A stretch of 64,000 bases of DNA from Bacteroidales bacterium (GTDB taxonomy: Bacteria > Bacteroidota > Bacteroidia > Bacteroidales > UBA932): NCBI GenBank assembly GCA_028724885.1, contig JAQYTJ010000048.1, positions 1-64,000 of the forward strand, read 5' to 3'. The translations under genes and the position numbers were made by a program. The number at the start of each line of letters is the position of its first letter. Within the stretch, counting starts at the first letter, position 1. Below, one piece after another: positions 16,552 through 25,543 of the stretch. The notes beneath the pieces were generated by a model that ran no database searches, was not told the DNA's origin, and saw only the letters and a program-made list of their open reading frames with translations.

Positions 16552-18429
16552 ATGAAACACTTGCGGATTTTCTTCATTCTTTTAGCTGGGATGCTGTTTT
16601 TGTTGCTTCCTTCCTGCTATGACAATGCATTACAGAAGCATGATTTCGCCATAGAAAATGGCAATTTTCTCTTTGATGGCGACACCATTCATATTTATTC
16701 TGGAGAGATGCATTTCGCTAGGATTCCAGAACCATATTGGAGGCATCGGATTCAGATGGCTAAGGCCATGGGACTGAATTCGATTGCCACTTACGTTTTC
16801 TGGAATTATCATGAGACTGCTCCTGGGAAGTGGGACTGGGAAACAGGAAACCACAACATCCGCAAATTCATAAGAATCTGCCAGGAAGAGGGCATGCATG
16901 TCATTTTGCGGCCAGGTCCTTACTGCTGTGCAGAGTGGGATTTCGGTGGTTACCCATGGTGGCTTCAAAAGAATGAGGAACTCGTATTAAGGACGGATAA
17001 TAAACCATTCCTTGACTCTTGCAACGTGTACATAAATCAGCTGATGAATCAGATTCGTGATTTGCAAGTGACCCATGGCGGCCCGATCATAATGATTCAG
17101 GTCGAGAACGAATTTGGCTCATACGTTGCGCAGCGTAAGGATATTCCTATAGAAACTCATCATAAGTACAGTGCCGCCATTAAGCAGCAGCTTCTGGATG
17201 CTGGCGCTGACGTAAACCTGTTCACTTCCGATGGCAGCTGGCTTTTCGATGGTGGGCGAGTCGAAGGGGCATTCCCAACAGCCAACGGCGAGAGCAATGT
17301 CGAGAGGCTGAAAGATACGGTGAACAAATACAACGGTGGGGAGGGTCCTTACATGGTGGCTGAGTTCTATCCTGGATGGCTGGATCATTGGAACGAGCCA
17401 TTCAACAAAGTTACTGCTGAAGAGGTTGCTAACCAGACAAAGAAATATATTGAAGGGGGAGTTAGCTTCAATTTCTACATGGTTCACGGAGGTACTAATT
17501 TTGGCTTCTGGTCTGGAGCCAACTATGGTAATTCTAAGGACATCCAGCCTGATTTGACGAGTTACGATTATGACGCCCCTATCAGCGAGGCTGGCTGGCC
17601 AACGCCGAAGTATTTAGCCGTGAGGGATGTACTGAAGAGCCGCGTTGATTATGAGGTGCCTCAAGTTCCTGATTCTATTCCAGTAATAGAGATTAAGAAT
17701 ATAGAACTAAGTAAAACAGCCGATATATTCTCGCTCATCGATGATGGCAAGTTCATTGAAAGCGACTCTCTGCTTACATTCGCAGAGCTTAATCAGGGCT
17801 CTGGATATGTGCTTTACAGAAGGGTTTTTGGCGAGCCTGTAAAAGGACTGATGGAGGTTCCTGGCATAGCAGACTACGGGGTGGTTTATGTGAATGGTAG
17901 CAAGGTCGGTTACCTCAATCGCCTGACTGGCAAGGATAGTCTGATGATAGACATTCCATCTGGAGGCGTGCTGGACATCCTTGTTGAGAATTTCGGCCAT
18001 ATTAATTATGGCGCCAGAATTACTAAAAATGAGAAAGGCATCATTGAACCGATCTCAATAGCTGGAAAAGAAGTCTCTGGAGGGTGGAAAATGCATAATC
18101 TGCCGATGGCTGAAATGCCGGACATGGGCAGTCTTCCTGAAGGCTATGTGGATGGAAGGGCAGTGCTCTACGGAGGCTCTTTCAAGCTGGATGCTGTTGG
18201 TGATACTTTCCTGAATATGGAAGATTGGGGCAAGGGCATTGTCTTCGTGAATGGCATTAACCTCGGTCGTTATTGGAAGGTTGGCCCTCAGCAGACGCTG
18301 TACTTACCGGGGTGTTTCTTAAGGAAAGGGGACAATAAGATTGTTATTTTCGAGCAGCTGAACGACGTAAAGCAAAGCACTGTTTCTGGCATCAAAGTCC
18401 CTGTTTTGTATGATCTGAAGAAAGAATAA
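16552..18429 (+). CDS. GH35 beta-galactosidase, lipoprotein
   Basis: 625 residues. A lipoprotein signal ends L-L-L-P-S-C with lipidated C22, so the enzyme is membrane-anchored, probably periplasmic or surface-exposed. The GH35 TIM barrel covers about 30-350. The acid/base Glu is E187 in IQVENEFGSY and the nucleophile is E271 in MVAEFYPGW. GEMHFARIPEPYWRHRI and ILRPGPYCCAEWDFGGYPWWL are strong family motifs. The C-terminal part (about 390-620) has jelly-roll galactose-binding-like domains, ending with F-V-N-G-I-N-L-G-R-Y-W. It stands alone between the glyA terminator and the accessory island. Natural substrate is not evident. Confidence 0.92.
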   Translation: MKHLRIFFILLAGMLFLLLPSCYDNALQKHDFAIENGNFLFDGDTIHIYSGEMHFARIPEPYWRHRIQMAKAMGLNSIATYVFWNYHETAPGKWDWETGNHNIRKFIRICQEEGMHVILRPGPYCCAEWDFGGYPWWLQKNEELVLRTDNKPFLDSCNVYINQLMNQIRDLQVTHGGPIIMIQVENEFGSYVAQRKDIPIETHHKYSAAIKQQLLDAGADVNLFTSDGSWLFDGGRVEGAFPTANGESNVERLKDTVNKYNGGEGPYMVAEFYPGWLDHWNEPFNKVTAEEVANQTKKYIEGGVSFNFYMVHGGTNFGFWSGANYGNSKDIQPDLTSYDYDAPISEAGWPTPKYLAVRDVLKSRVDYEVPQVPDSIPVIEIKNIELSKTADIFSLIDDGKFIESDSLLTFAELNQGSGYVLYRRVFGEPVKGLMEVPGIADYGVVYVNGSKVGYLNRLTGKDSLMIDIPSGGVLDILVENFGHINYGARITKNEKGIIEPISIAGKEVSGGWKMHNLPMAEMPDMGSLPEGYVDGRAVLYGGSFKLDAVGDTFLNMEDWGKGIVFVNGINLGRYWKVGPQQTLYLPGCFLRKGDNKIVIFEQLNDVKQSTVSGIKVPVLYDLKKE

Positions 18430-18786
18430 TCTCTGAGTAACATTTCAGAATGCTAAGATCTTGAATTTGATTCGTCCTCATACGAGACCAGACAGATCCC
18501 CTCTCGTCATCCGGGCTTAACCCGGAATCTAGGCTTTCAGAAAAAGGAGCCTTAATCAAGTTCAGAATAAAGCAATATTATGTGAGAATTACCACAAAGC
18601 AAATCATTTGATCCCCTATAAATCAAATTATATTACGATAGGGGATAAGGTAATGTCTTTGAACATAGTGAACTAACGATAAGATATGTTGTATTTTATT
18701 TTATTCTTTATTAAATTCCGAGAGTATGGCTATATGCTATAATATGAAAACATAAGGATAAAAAGTGATTGATAATACAGAAAGCA
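18430..18786. other. AT-rich intergenic region at the left edge of the accessory island
   Basis: No gene is seen. It holds a palindromic repeat at 18505-18532 and a 9-bp perfect inverted repeat, ATCCCCTAT (18611-18619) with ATAGGGGAT (18638-18646), which could be a transcriptional or operator structure. Base composition becomes clearly AT-richer from here. Confidence 0.5.
18505..18532 (+). repeat. Dispersed palindromic repeat, GC-rich variant
   Basis: CGTCAT and AATCTAG flank the hairpin CCGGGCTTAACCCGG. This is the same CGTCAT-hairpin-ATCTA layout as the copy at 10302-10329, but with compensating changes in the stem. Confidence 0.6.
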
Positions 18787-19350
18787 ATGAAGTTCTATAA
18801 GTTTTTATTGATTATTGCATTATTTTGTAGTAATGTAGTCAATGCACAAGTTCAATATCAGATAAAAACTCAAAAATGTGTCAGGGGACTTTACGAAGGA
18901 AACTCCGCTGTCAGTTCCTATCAGTATTCAATTCGTAATAAAACGAGACAAAATCTCTTGATTTTTTTCGTAGAAGAAGAAAAAGATACAATACCATGCG
19001 TTAAACTCTTGAAAAGAAAACTCTTACGTAGATATGGAGATTTTAGCCTGTCTTGGATAGAGTGGGAAGATATGGTTATTGAAAAAAGTGACAATGTCAG
19101 GCCTGAACTTTTTGTGAAAGTCTTGGCACCTAAAGAAAAATTTAAGATAATCATTCCATTCGCTGATTATGAAGAGGAACAGCTCGCCTCTAAAATTGCT
19201 CAACATTTATTGGTATGTCCAGAATCTATGTTTTCTGATAATCAGATAGGAATGCCGTATTTTGTGGAGAATCTACAAAGATATAAGTTTGCATATCCTG
19301 GCAAAAGCATAGTATTTTCTGCAGGTACGTTAAAATCTTCCTGCAAATAA
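18787..19350 (+). CDS. Secreted protein of unknown function
   Basis: About 187 residues with a signal peptide (MKFYKFLLIIALFCSNVVNAQ, cleavage after the N-A-Q region). The mature part is predicted to be mostly beta-strand with lysine- and glutamate-rich stretches (LLKRKLLRRYGDFSLSW; ADYEEEQLASKIAQHLL). I recognise no family. It could start at 18769, but the ATG at 18787 gives a standard signal peptide. Low GC and position beside a decayed IS66 and a RiPP-like locus suggest it belongs to transferred DNA. Its end comes about 105 bp before the IS66 left end. Confidence 0.6.
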   Translation: MKFYKFLLIIALFCSNVVNAQVQYQIKTQKCVRGLYEGNSAVSSYQYSIRNKTRQNLLIFFVEEEKDTIPCVKLLKRKLLRRYGDFSLSWIEWEDMVIEKSDNVRPELFVKVLAPKEKFKIIIPFADYEEEQLASKIAQHLLVCPESMFSDNQIGMPYFVENLQRYKFAYPGKSIVFSAGTLKSSCK

Positions 19351-19500
19351 GCCTTCGTCCTTTTCTCAGCAAATGCAATCAAGACCTGGAAGGATTTATC
19401 CGTGTAATTAGCGTGCTGGGCACTATTCAATGCAGTGCTGCGTAATGCGTCTATGTAAGCGTCTCCGGGATGCCGTATGGTAGGCAAAAAGGGAGCAGGG

Positions 19501-20851
19501 TCATACGCCCTGCTCTAGTTTTGTCCAGCGGTCCGGGAGGAGTTCGCGGAAGGCATCCGGCGGTGCTCCGTTGGGCATCGCTGCCACTGTGTTCAGCACA
19601 TCGGAGAGGTACTCGAAGAAGTTGATGCGGCGTAGGCGGCAGGAACAGGCCATGGAGAAGAAGATGGCGCCGCGCTCGGCGCCGGCGTGACTGCCGAAGA
19701 ACAGGGAGTTCTTCCTGGAGAGGGAGATGTAGCGGTTGATACGCTCAATGAGGTTGTTGTCCCAGGCGTAGTCGCCGTCTGTGGCGATGGCTTAGATGCC
19801 ATCCCACTCGTTCAGGAAGTAGTTCACGGCCCCGGACATTAGAGATTTTGGCGGGTACTTGTCCGTCTGTGCTTGCACCCGCAGGAGAGTCGCTTTTAGT
19901 TTACTCAGTATCGGAGGAGCATATTCATGCCGCCACTTTAGATTATCGTCCGCGGTCCAGCCATCCTTGCATATCCGGTGTCTGTGTGCCTGTGTGTATA
20001 GTTCGTTGGTCAGGACAAGTATATCGACCGCATCGGGATTGCCCTTCATGTCCACGAAATCTCGTTTGCAATGCTGAAGGCGCGACAACAGTAGTATCTT
20101 TCCACCAGACTGGACGGCCACTTTTTTGTGTCTTGCCTGAAAAAAGTTGGTTGTTATCTTTGGTCTAAGTAGTCCAGTTCCGCATACTGAGCTGGCCGTT
20201 TTTTGTCACTATGCGCTCTACCGGCATCGAGTACAGATAGCGGAGCTGGGCGATGCCGGTGATGAGCGAGTCGTCAAAGCTGGAGCTCATCAGCGGGGTG
20301 AGCGGAGCCTTGGCGCTCACCAGGGCGTCGTCCACTTTCATGGTATGGATATGGCTCACTTCCTTGATGAAGTGGGGCGGTACCATGATGTAGCGGATCG
20401 CATCACGAGTGCTGAACGAGGTGAGATTCTCGCAGCCTTAGGGATAGACATCCTTCTCCACTGTCTCCATCTAGAAGTGCATTTTGCGCTTGGCGCCGTT
20501 GTTGCCGCGGGCATTCCGCTCGGCGGCCCTGCGCTATTCTTCGGCCTTCTTCTCCGCCTCTGACTTTGATGCCGGAGGTTCAGGCTGTCGACTCTCGGAC
20601 TTATTACCCACCAGTTTGGACAGCCCTCGCATCTGGTTCCGGGCCTTGGTCAGAGAGGCGTCGCGTTCTTGCAGGAGAGCTTCCAGGTTGGCGATGGTGG
20701 CCTTGATGTCTGCCACCGTAGCATCGAACGAGGACTGCATGTTCTGTATGGTAAGGTTCAGCCGGAAGATAGCTCCTGCAATATCTTTATGATCAGCTGT
20801 CCTTGCCCATGCTCGCATAGGGAGCCTTCCTCCAAGAACGGATATAAGCAA
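19501..20851 (-). pseudogene. IS66 transposase (TnpC), broken by stops and frame changes
   Basis: The N-terminal piece (20851 down to 20534) has the coiled-coil leader and the K-S-E-S-R-Q linker typical of IS66 TnpC. A middle piece (20386-20165) and the catalytic region (20121-19792, ending YFLNEWDGI) are in different frames. After a stop at 19792-19794 the same frame resumes with GDYAWDNNLIERI and GSHAGAERGAIFF, the diagnostic IS66 C-terminus, ending RWTKLEQGV at 19501. At least three premature stops or frame breaks make it inactive. Confidence 0.85.
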
Positions 20852-21061
20852 TTATTCCGGACTGTGCAAATATAACAAGTTGAGCGCCAATGCGTTAATG
20901 GCTATTAACGAGCCCTCGGAGGGATGCGGCGTCCCTTTGCTTGGAGGGAGACACGGAAGATTTTTGAGGCCGTGAGAAGCCCTGCATTGAGCCTTCTATG
21001 GTCAATAATCAATTGATCATAAAATGATTATTTGACAATTGAAAACTTTTTCGAAAAAGTT

Positions 21062-21437
21062 TCAGCTTCCTGCGAAACGGACGCGGTAGCGCTTGCAGAA
21101 ACGCACGCTCTCAAGGCTCACGCCATCATGGACGCCCTTGAGGGAAGCGTCGATCTTAGATGCAGAGCCAGGTACAGGCATAAACTGAACGAATGTTCCA
21201 CCACAAAAGGACCCGGATCTTATGAGGCGACGTTCCAAAGATTTAGGACTTGATGCTACGCACATGGTAACCATGCCGGCTGGTCCACCCTATGACCTTA
21301 TGGTAATCGACTCCGGCCTCTTTACAATGGTCTGCGAGCGTATAATTGGAGGACTCTTGACTAAAACGCTTTTTATCCTCCTCCAAAAGAGACTGACATT
21401 GGCATCCAAACTCTGACGATATTCGATGGAACTTCAT
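21062..21437 (-). pseudogene. IS66 accessory gene (TnpA-like) remnant
   Basis: Two overlapping minus-strand frames inside the IS66 appear to be pieces of the small IS66 first gene. The upstream piece has a helix-turn-helix-like segment (YTLADHCKEAGVDYHKVIGW). The downstream piece has F-V-Q-F-M-P, then ASLKGVHDGVSLESVRF, similar to the F-V-x-F-x-P / LKGV end of Bacteroidetes IS66 small proteins. The frame change between them indicates decay. Assignment rests mainly on position. Confidence 0.5.
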
Positions 21438-21506
21438 GGGAATAAACTTTTGCTAGCAAAGGTACGCCAGTATTAAGCGCTTGTCAAGACGAAATTCCGG
21501 AGACGC

Positions 21507-22184
21507 TTATTTCAATAATGGCCTTCTAGTGTCGTGAGTTTGTTTATCTCCATCCAAAGTTATTTGTATTTCATTGATTCCGGAACATTTTAATTTTTCT
21601 AAAGTTTCTTTTGTCAAAAAATAGCCATTTGTGATTATGCTGTTTTCTTGTACATTAACGCCTAATTCGCATAATTTCTTAGATAACGAACACACCCGTT
21701 CAATTTGTAATAAAGGTTCTCCTCCATACCAAGTTATGTAAAGCACCTCTAAGCCATTCTCCTCTTTAAGGTGTTTAACATAGTCAACTATGGCTTGTCC
21801 TGTTGAATCATTCATAGGTTTTGACGTTCTATGATGTTCATAGCAATAACTACAAGCATAGTTACAATTGTGGGTTGGTGCTATTGTTAACACAAATGAC
21901 TTATTTGAATATAACCTTGCCATACTATGCATGTGCAACGTTTCAACTAAGTCATCATCTTCTTCGACAAGAATGTAGTTATCTCTAAAATATTTATATT
22001 CCTCATCAGATAAAAAATCTTCGTAATGACATAAGCCATCCCTTAAACGACAACACAAGGCATTAATTTCAGGAGATAAATTTAGAAGACAATTGGAATA
22101 ACTATTATAGAGAAAGAAGCCTTTATTATTTTCAATAATAAAATTAAATCTGGACCATTTAAGGTTATTGCTTGTTTCTTGCAT
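21507..22184 (-). pseudogene. Radical SAM peptide-maturase, C-terminus cut off by IS66
   Basis: 225 residues remain. The N-terminal 95 residues resemble the peptide-binding part of SPASM-type RiPP maturases. The radical SAM core begins with C107-x3-C111-x2-C114 in CNYACSYCYEHH, followed by YITWYGGEPLLQ and ITNGYFLTKETLEKLK. The reading frame ends abruptly after Q-I-T-L-D-G-D-K, then THDTRRPLLK; its stop codon lies inside the IS66 inverted repeat. The rest of the barrel and the auxiliary iron-sulfur (SPASM) domain are missing, so the enzyme is probably inactive. The start at 22184 overlaps the end of the S41 peptidase gene, which shows co-translation. It probably once modified the GG-leader peptide encoded at 23776-23961. 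Confidence 0.85.
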
Positions 22185-23598
22185 AATCAACAGCTTTTAC
22201 TATGACAGGATCTTGATCGGAGCTATATTCAATGGCATTACAAATAATCTGATAATCGGGGTATAGGATACCATCATCGGCATTCGAATATTCATCAAAT
22301 TCTACGCTAGAAATGCTAGATTCCTTTAAGACTGCGGGAATATACGAATTGGGATATCTTCCTGGATAGGGTATACCCTCACCGTATTTTAGTGCGTTGC
22401 GCAATAATGGCTCTCCCAAAAGAACCGCCGCATTATTGTATTGCATAATATTGCAGAAAGAAGCTGCTATTGACCCGGTACCTTTATTCATCAATATGTA
22501 ATATTTTATCCCCTGTATGTACTCAGTTTGTTTCAGTGTTATGTCAGAATTTAATTCCTCATTCGAAAAAACATAATACTTCCCGATATTGGATGACGGT
22601 TGCGAATAATATTTTATGTTTTTTTCGGTAAGTTTTGCTTTGGCAGATTTTAAATATGGGATTGACTGTTTGTTTATGAATAATGATAATAATTCATCAA
22701 ATCTATCACCATATCCTCCGGGATTATCTCTAAGGTCTAGTATGATGCTGTTGATTCCTTGTTTTTTAAAAGAAAGTATCGTTTTTTTTAGTATTTTTAT
22801 CAACCTTGAATTGTCACTGAAAAACTCTGGAATAGCAACATATCCGATGCCGCTGTAAACGCATTGGCTAACTTCGGTCGCCTTTGATTGCAATATTTCC
22901 ACGCGTATATCATTATACGAAGGCCAGCCTGGCGATATAATATTTATTATTTTTCCATCACGGTTGATGGTCAAATTGTAACTGGATGTCATTCCGCTTT
23001 GGTAATAGTTAGCCATCAAGATTGTTGGGGAAGTCAGTCTATCCGGGTAATTGTATTTTAAAATATCCTTTACTGCTATACCATTGATAGAAAGAATTAT
23101 ATCTCCCCTTTTGAATAGATTGTCCAAAGAAGTATTAATCAACAACGTGTCATTAATGTTCAGGCAATTAAATGGCAGATAGGTGATTTTCCTTTTGACA
23201 TCTTTTTTAAAATGTTTGACGCTTCCATACTCAGCAGAATTGACAACAAAATCGGGCCTTACTCTATAATGCGGATCCATATCTCTTAACCACATAAAAT
23301 ATGGTTTGAATATGAAGAAAAGGTCTGGCGACAATAATGTGTCTTTGGGATAATCTTTATTAATCTTGTTTATCACGCATAAAAGAGAATCCTTTACTTC
23401 TGGCGTAAAATTTTTTACAAAGCCAGGATGCTCGTTTATCTCACACAAATCCTTCCAACGATGTGGTTTTACCGTCATAATGTCTCCCACAGACATCCCA
23501 TTATTGTGCCAGATTGAAACATAATTGTATCCGCTTTGTTGAGCAAAAAGATTATAAGGTATTATACAAAATAGGAACAAATAACTGATTCTCTTCAT
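22165..23598 (-). CDS. S41-family (C-terminal processing/tricorn-like) peptidase, exported
   Basis: 477 residues with a signal peptide (1-20, ending N-L-F-A-Q). A PDZ-like segment lies around 160-222 (LFKRGDIILSINGIAV). The S41 core carries IILDLRDNPGGYGDRF (286-300) and NKGTGSIAASF (371-381), which holds the presumed catalytic Ser. A divergent N-terminal region of 150 residues precedes it. In Bacteroidales RiPP loci such exported S41 proteins often accompany radical SAM maturases and may trim or process the secreted peptide; that is inferred from context. It lies 177 bp after the precursor gene, past a stem-loop, and overlaps the radical SAM gene by about 20 bp. Confidence 0.85.
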   Translation of the reverse strand: MKRISYLFLFCIIPYNLFAQQSGYNYVSIWHNNGMSVGDIMTVKPHRWKDLCEINEHPGFVKNFTPEVKDSLLCVINKINKDYPKDTLLSPDLFFIFKPYFMWLRDMDPHYRVRPDFVVNSAEYGSVKHFKKDVKRKITYLPFNCLNINDTLLINTSLDNLFKRGDIILSINGIAVKDILKYNYPDRLTSPTILMANYYQSGMTSSYNLTINRDGKIINIISPGWPSYNDIRVEILQSKATEVSQCVYSGIGYVAIPEFFSDNSRLIKILKKTILSFKKQGINSIILDLRDNPGGYGDRFDELLSLFINKQSIPYLKSAKAKLTEKNIKYYSQPSSNIGKYYVFSNEELNSDITLKQTEYIQGIKYYILMNKGTGSIAASFCNIMQYNNAAVLLGEPLLRNALKYGEGIPYPGRYPNSYIPAVLKESSISSVEFDEYSNADDGILYPDYQIICNAIEYSSDQDPVIVKAVDYARNKQ

Positions 23599-23619
23599 AA
23601 TTTTGAATTAATTTCAGAA

Positions 23620-23645
23620 ACGAGGAAGGTTTGTGCCTTCCTCGT
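23620..23645 (-). terminator. Stem-loop between RiPP precursor and S41 peptidase genes (attenuator-like)
   Basis: ACGAGGAAGG (23620-23629) and CCTTCCTCGT (23636-23645) form a perfect 10-bp stem with a 6-nt loop. There is only a weak T-run on the minus strand (TTTCTG), so partial termination or mRNA stabilisation is more likely than a full stop. Confidence 0.55.
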
Positions 23646-23775
23646 ATTAGTGTAATTATTGATATAATTATTGTCGTAGTTGCATCTATCTAATTAAGGC
23701 AATTAAATAGTGCTATTCTACAAGAAATGAAATCCCCCAAGAATCTTTCTACAAGAGACAAAGGGAATGCTTGGG

Positions 23776-23961
23776 CTAATGAATTTCGATATCAATAATT
23801 TTAATTTCTTGATCATAAGGATTGTCATCCCCTATCCCTACCTCAACTTTCCGTGCCCTTTTTTTACAAGACACGCAAAGCTGACCTCCACGGGTTGAAG
23901 ACATTTCCTGCTCGGACATCTTTTCAAACTTAGAATCCTTTAAAATGTTAAATCTTCTCAT
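23776..23961 (-). CDS. Putative RiPP precursor peptide with GG-type leader
   Basis: A 61-residue peptide. The leader has an F-N-I-L-K-D-S-K-F-E-K-M-S-E-Q-E-M pattern and ends at Gly25-Gly26 (SSTRGG), as in the GG-Bacteroidales class of radical-SAM-associated precursors (leader LxxLSxxEMxxxxGG). The 35-residue core starts QLCVSCKKRARKVEVG, with Cys29 and Cys32 as CxxC, then a basic patch, a G-I-G-D-D-N-P turn and an acidic, isoleucine-rich tail. The start at 23961 is chosen because the leader motif begins there; the frame is open to 24075 but that extension is hydrophobic and lacks leader character. It is the first gene of the locus with the S41 peptidase and the truncated radical SAM gene. 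Product and activity are unknown. Confidence 0.72.
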   Translation of the reverse strand: MRRFNILKDSKFEKMSEQEMSSTRGGQLCVSCKKRARKVEVGIGDDNPYDQEIKIIDIEIH

Positions 23962-24072
23962 AAAAACTATTTTATTTAAGTTTCGCGAGTAAAAAATAAA
24001 CAAAAAAACTAGGTTGAAAACCTCGAAATATTTGTTTATTCCATTGATTTTCAGTATATTATAGTAGCCAAA

Positions 24073-24103
24073 CAAAAATATACACCTAGCATGAACAAAT
24101 GTA
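24073..24103 (-). promoter_or_regulatory. Candidate -7 boxes upstream of the RiPP precursor
   Basis: The minus strand reads TACATTTG at 24103-24096 and TATTTTTG at 24080-24073; both fit TAnnTTTG. Neither has a well-placed TTG. The leader would exceed 100 nt. The upstream side is replaced by IS110 sequence, so the original promoter may be altered. Confidence 0.35.
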
Positions 24104-24152
24104 CATAAAAACTGTCGTTTTTAGGCCAGTTACATAAAAATCAAGACTTTGT

Positions 24153-25187
24153 GGCAAAAAAAGCGAGCATGGCGTAAGTGAGGTCTGTATGGAGAGCACC
24201 AGCATCTATTGGATGCCGGTAGGGAGGGTGCTTGAGCCATATGTGGCCGAGATGAAGCTGGTCAGTCCCTACTTCATCAAACAGTTGCCCGGGAAGAAGA
24301 GCGACGTGAAGGATGCAGAATGTATAGCGACCTGCCTGCTGAAAGACCTAATCCGTGGCAGCTATGTCCCTGCAGACATCGTCCGGCAGCTCTTCCAGTA
24401 TGACCGCCGCATTTCGGACCTGAACGCCGAGTGTGTTCGCAAACTAGGCAAACTGGATGCCACCCTCCAGCGTTGCAATATCCGCATCAGCAGCTATGTG
24501 TCCACGACCGACAGCAAGAGCTACAAAGATGTGGTTCGTCTTCTGTCCGAGGGCATACGAGATCCAGCGGAACTGGCGTCGGTTGTCCACGCTCGCACTG
24601 TCAATCGCGTCGGTAAAGACGTAATACTTGCCTCCCTGACTGGCGTCATCTCCGAAACAGACATCGATGTCATCCGCCAATTGCGCGAAGAGGCCGACCT
24701 CGCACGGCGCCACAAGGATGAATGTCAGTCGAAGATTGATGCCATCTGCCGGCAGTACTTTCCTGAACAGTTGAAGAACCTTCAGACCATCCCTGGAATC
24801 AAGGGCCGTTCGGTCACAGCCATCATCGCGGAAGTGGGCTCAGATGTATCGTCATTCCAAGACGCCGCCCACCTTGTGTCCTGGTGCGGGCTGAAACCTC
24901 GCAACGAGGAAAGTGCCGGCAAGATCATGGCAAGGAGCATCACGCATGGCAACAGATACTAGAGGAAAACTCTCATCGAATGCTCCTGGGCCGCATCCAA
25001 GACGCAAGGGTGCTTCTTCAACAAATTCAGTTACTTCCAGACTGTCGTTCGACACAAGAACAAAATGAAAGTGCAGGTGGCCATCGCCAGGAAGATCCTG
25101 ACGGCAGTCTGGTACGTCATGCACGACAATGTCGCCTATCGCGACTACAAGCCATCCATAACCGATATTGCTCCGACTGACGACTAG
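24153..25187 (+). pseudogene. IS110-family transposase, 5'-truncated and interrupted
   Basis: From about 24153 the frame reads K-K-S-E-H-G-V-S-E-V then CMESTSIYW, the internal E-S-T-x-Y-W motif of DEDD transposases. KKSDVKDAECIA follows, and near the C-terminus LQTIPGIKGRSVTAIIAEVG and LVSWCGLKPR form the transposase_20 helix-hairpin domain. The first 60 or so residues, with the G-I-D-x-S-K Asp, are missing. A TAG at 24960-24962 interrupts the frame, which then continues (RKTLIECSWAASK) to 25187. Both defects make it inactive. A perfect hairpin CCGACT/AGTCGG overlaps its end. Confidence 0.85.
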
Positions 25188-25543
25188 TCGGTAGGCTCAA
25201 TATATACCGCATATTGTAAGGTCATTATCTTTGTGGTGGTTCGTCCCCGTCTGGCAAATTGGCTAACGCTCTATGCGGCTTAGGAGGCCTGTTTGAACCG
25301 CAGTGTTCGTAGAGGAAAGTGTTTTAGTATACCAAATCCCGACGCCTCCTGTCGGAAGCACTGCTGCGCACCCCAGTCATGCAATGATCGCTCCTAGACA
25401 CTTCAGATAGTTTGGCAACACTGATTTATAGAGGAAAGATAAGATTGCCAAAGGACTGTCGCCTTATTCCTTTTTTACATCGGTAATTGGCTATCTCTAA
25501 GAAAAGTAGTAAATTCGTTACATTGAATCGCAACTTATTTACA
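25188..25543. other. Structured noncoding region between IS110 remnant and the XamI gene
   Basis: No gene is seen. A -7-like TATCTTTG lies at 25226-25233. It is followed by sequence able to fold: TGCGG...CCGCA around 25275-25303 and CCGAC...GTCGG around 25347-25363, plus two copies of TAGAGGAAAG (about 25309 and 25430). In some IS110-type elements a guide (bridge) RNA lies in a noncoding end, so this may be such a remnant or the 5' leader of the restriction genes. The evidence is weak. Confidence 0.35.

Larger units (their letters stand above)
19455..21510. mobile_element. Decayed IS66-family insertion sequence with both terminal inverted repeats
   Basis: The left end TAAGCGTCTCCGG (19456-19468) and right end CCGGAGACGCTTA (21497-21509) are perfect 13-bp inverted repeats of the IS66 type (GTAAGCG start). 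Between them lie a broken tnpC-type transposase and remnants of a small tnpA-type gene, all on the minus strand. The flanking octamers (GCGTCTAT on the left, TTCAATAA on the right) do not match, so no target duplication remains. Either a flank was lost or two copies recombined. The right end truncates a radical SAM gene. Confidence 0.82.

Noticed and set aside
19242..19487. Minus-strand 81-codon frame beside IS66 (…SFQVLIAFAEKRTKAYL…)
   Set aside because: It partly overlaps the secreted-protein gene in antisense and runs through the IS66 end. The 19351-19454 part looks protein-like, but no family could be named and it is not the missing radical SAM half.
25238..25310. Possible tRNA-like fold (GGTTCG...GAACC) after IS110
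   Set aside because: No T-loop, anticodon arm or acceptor stem of correct length; treated only as a structured noncoding region.
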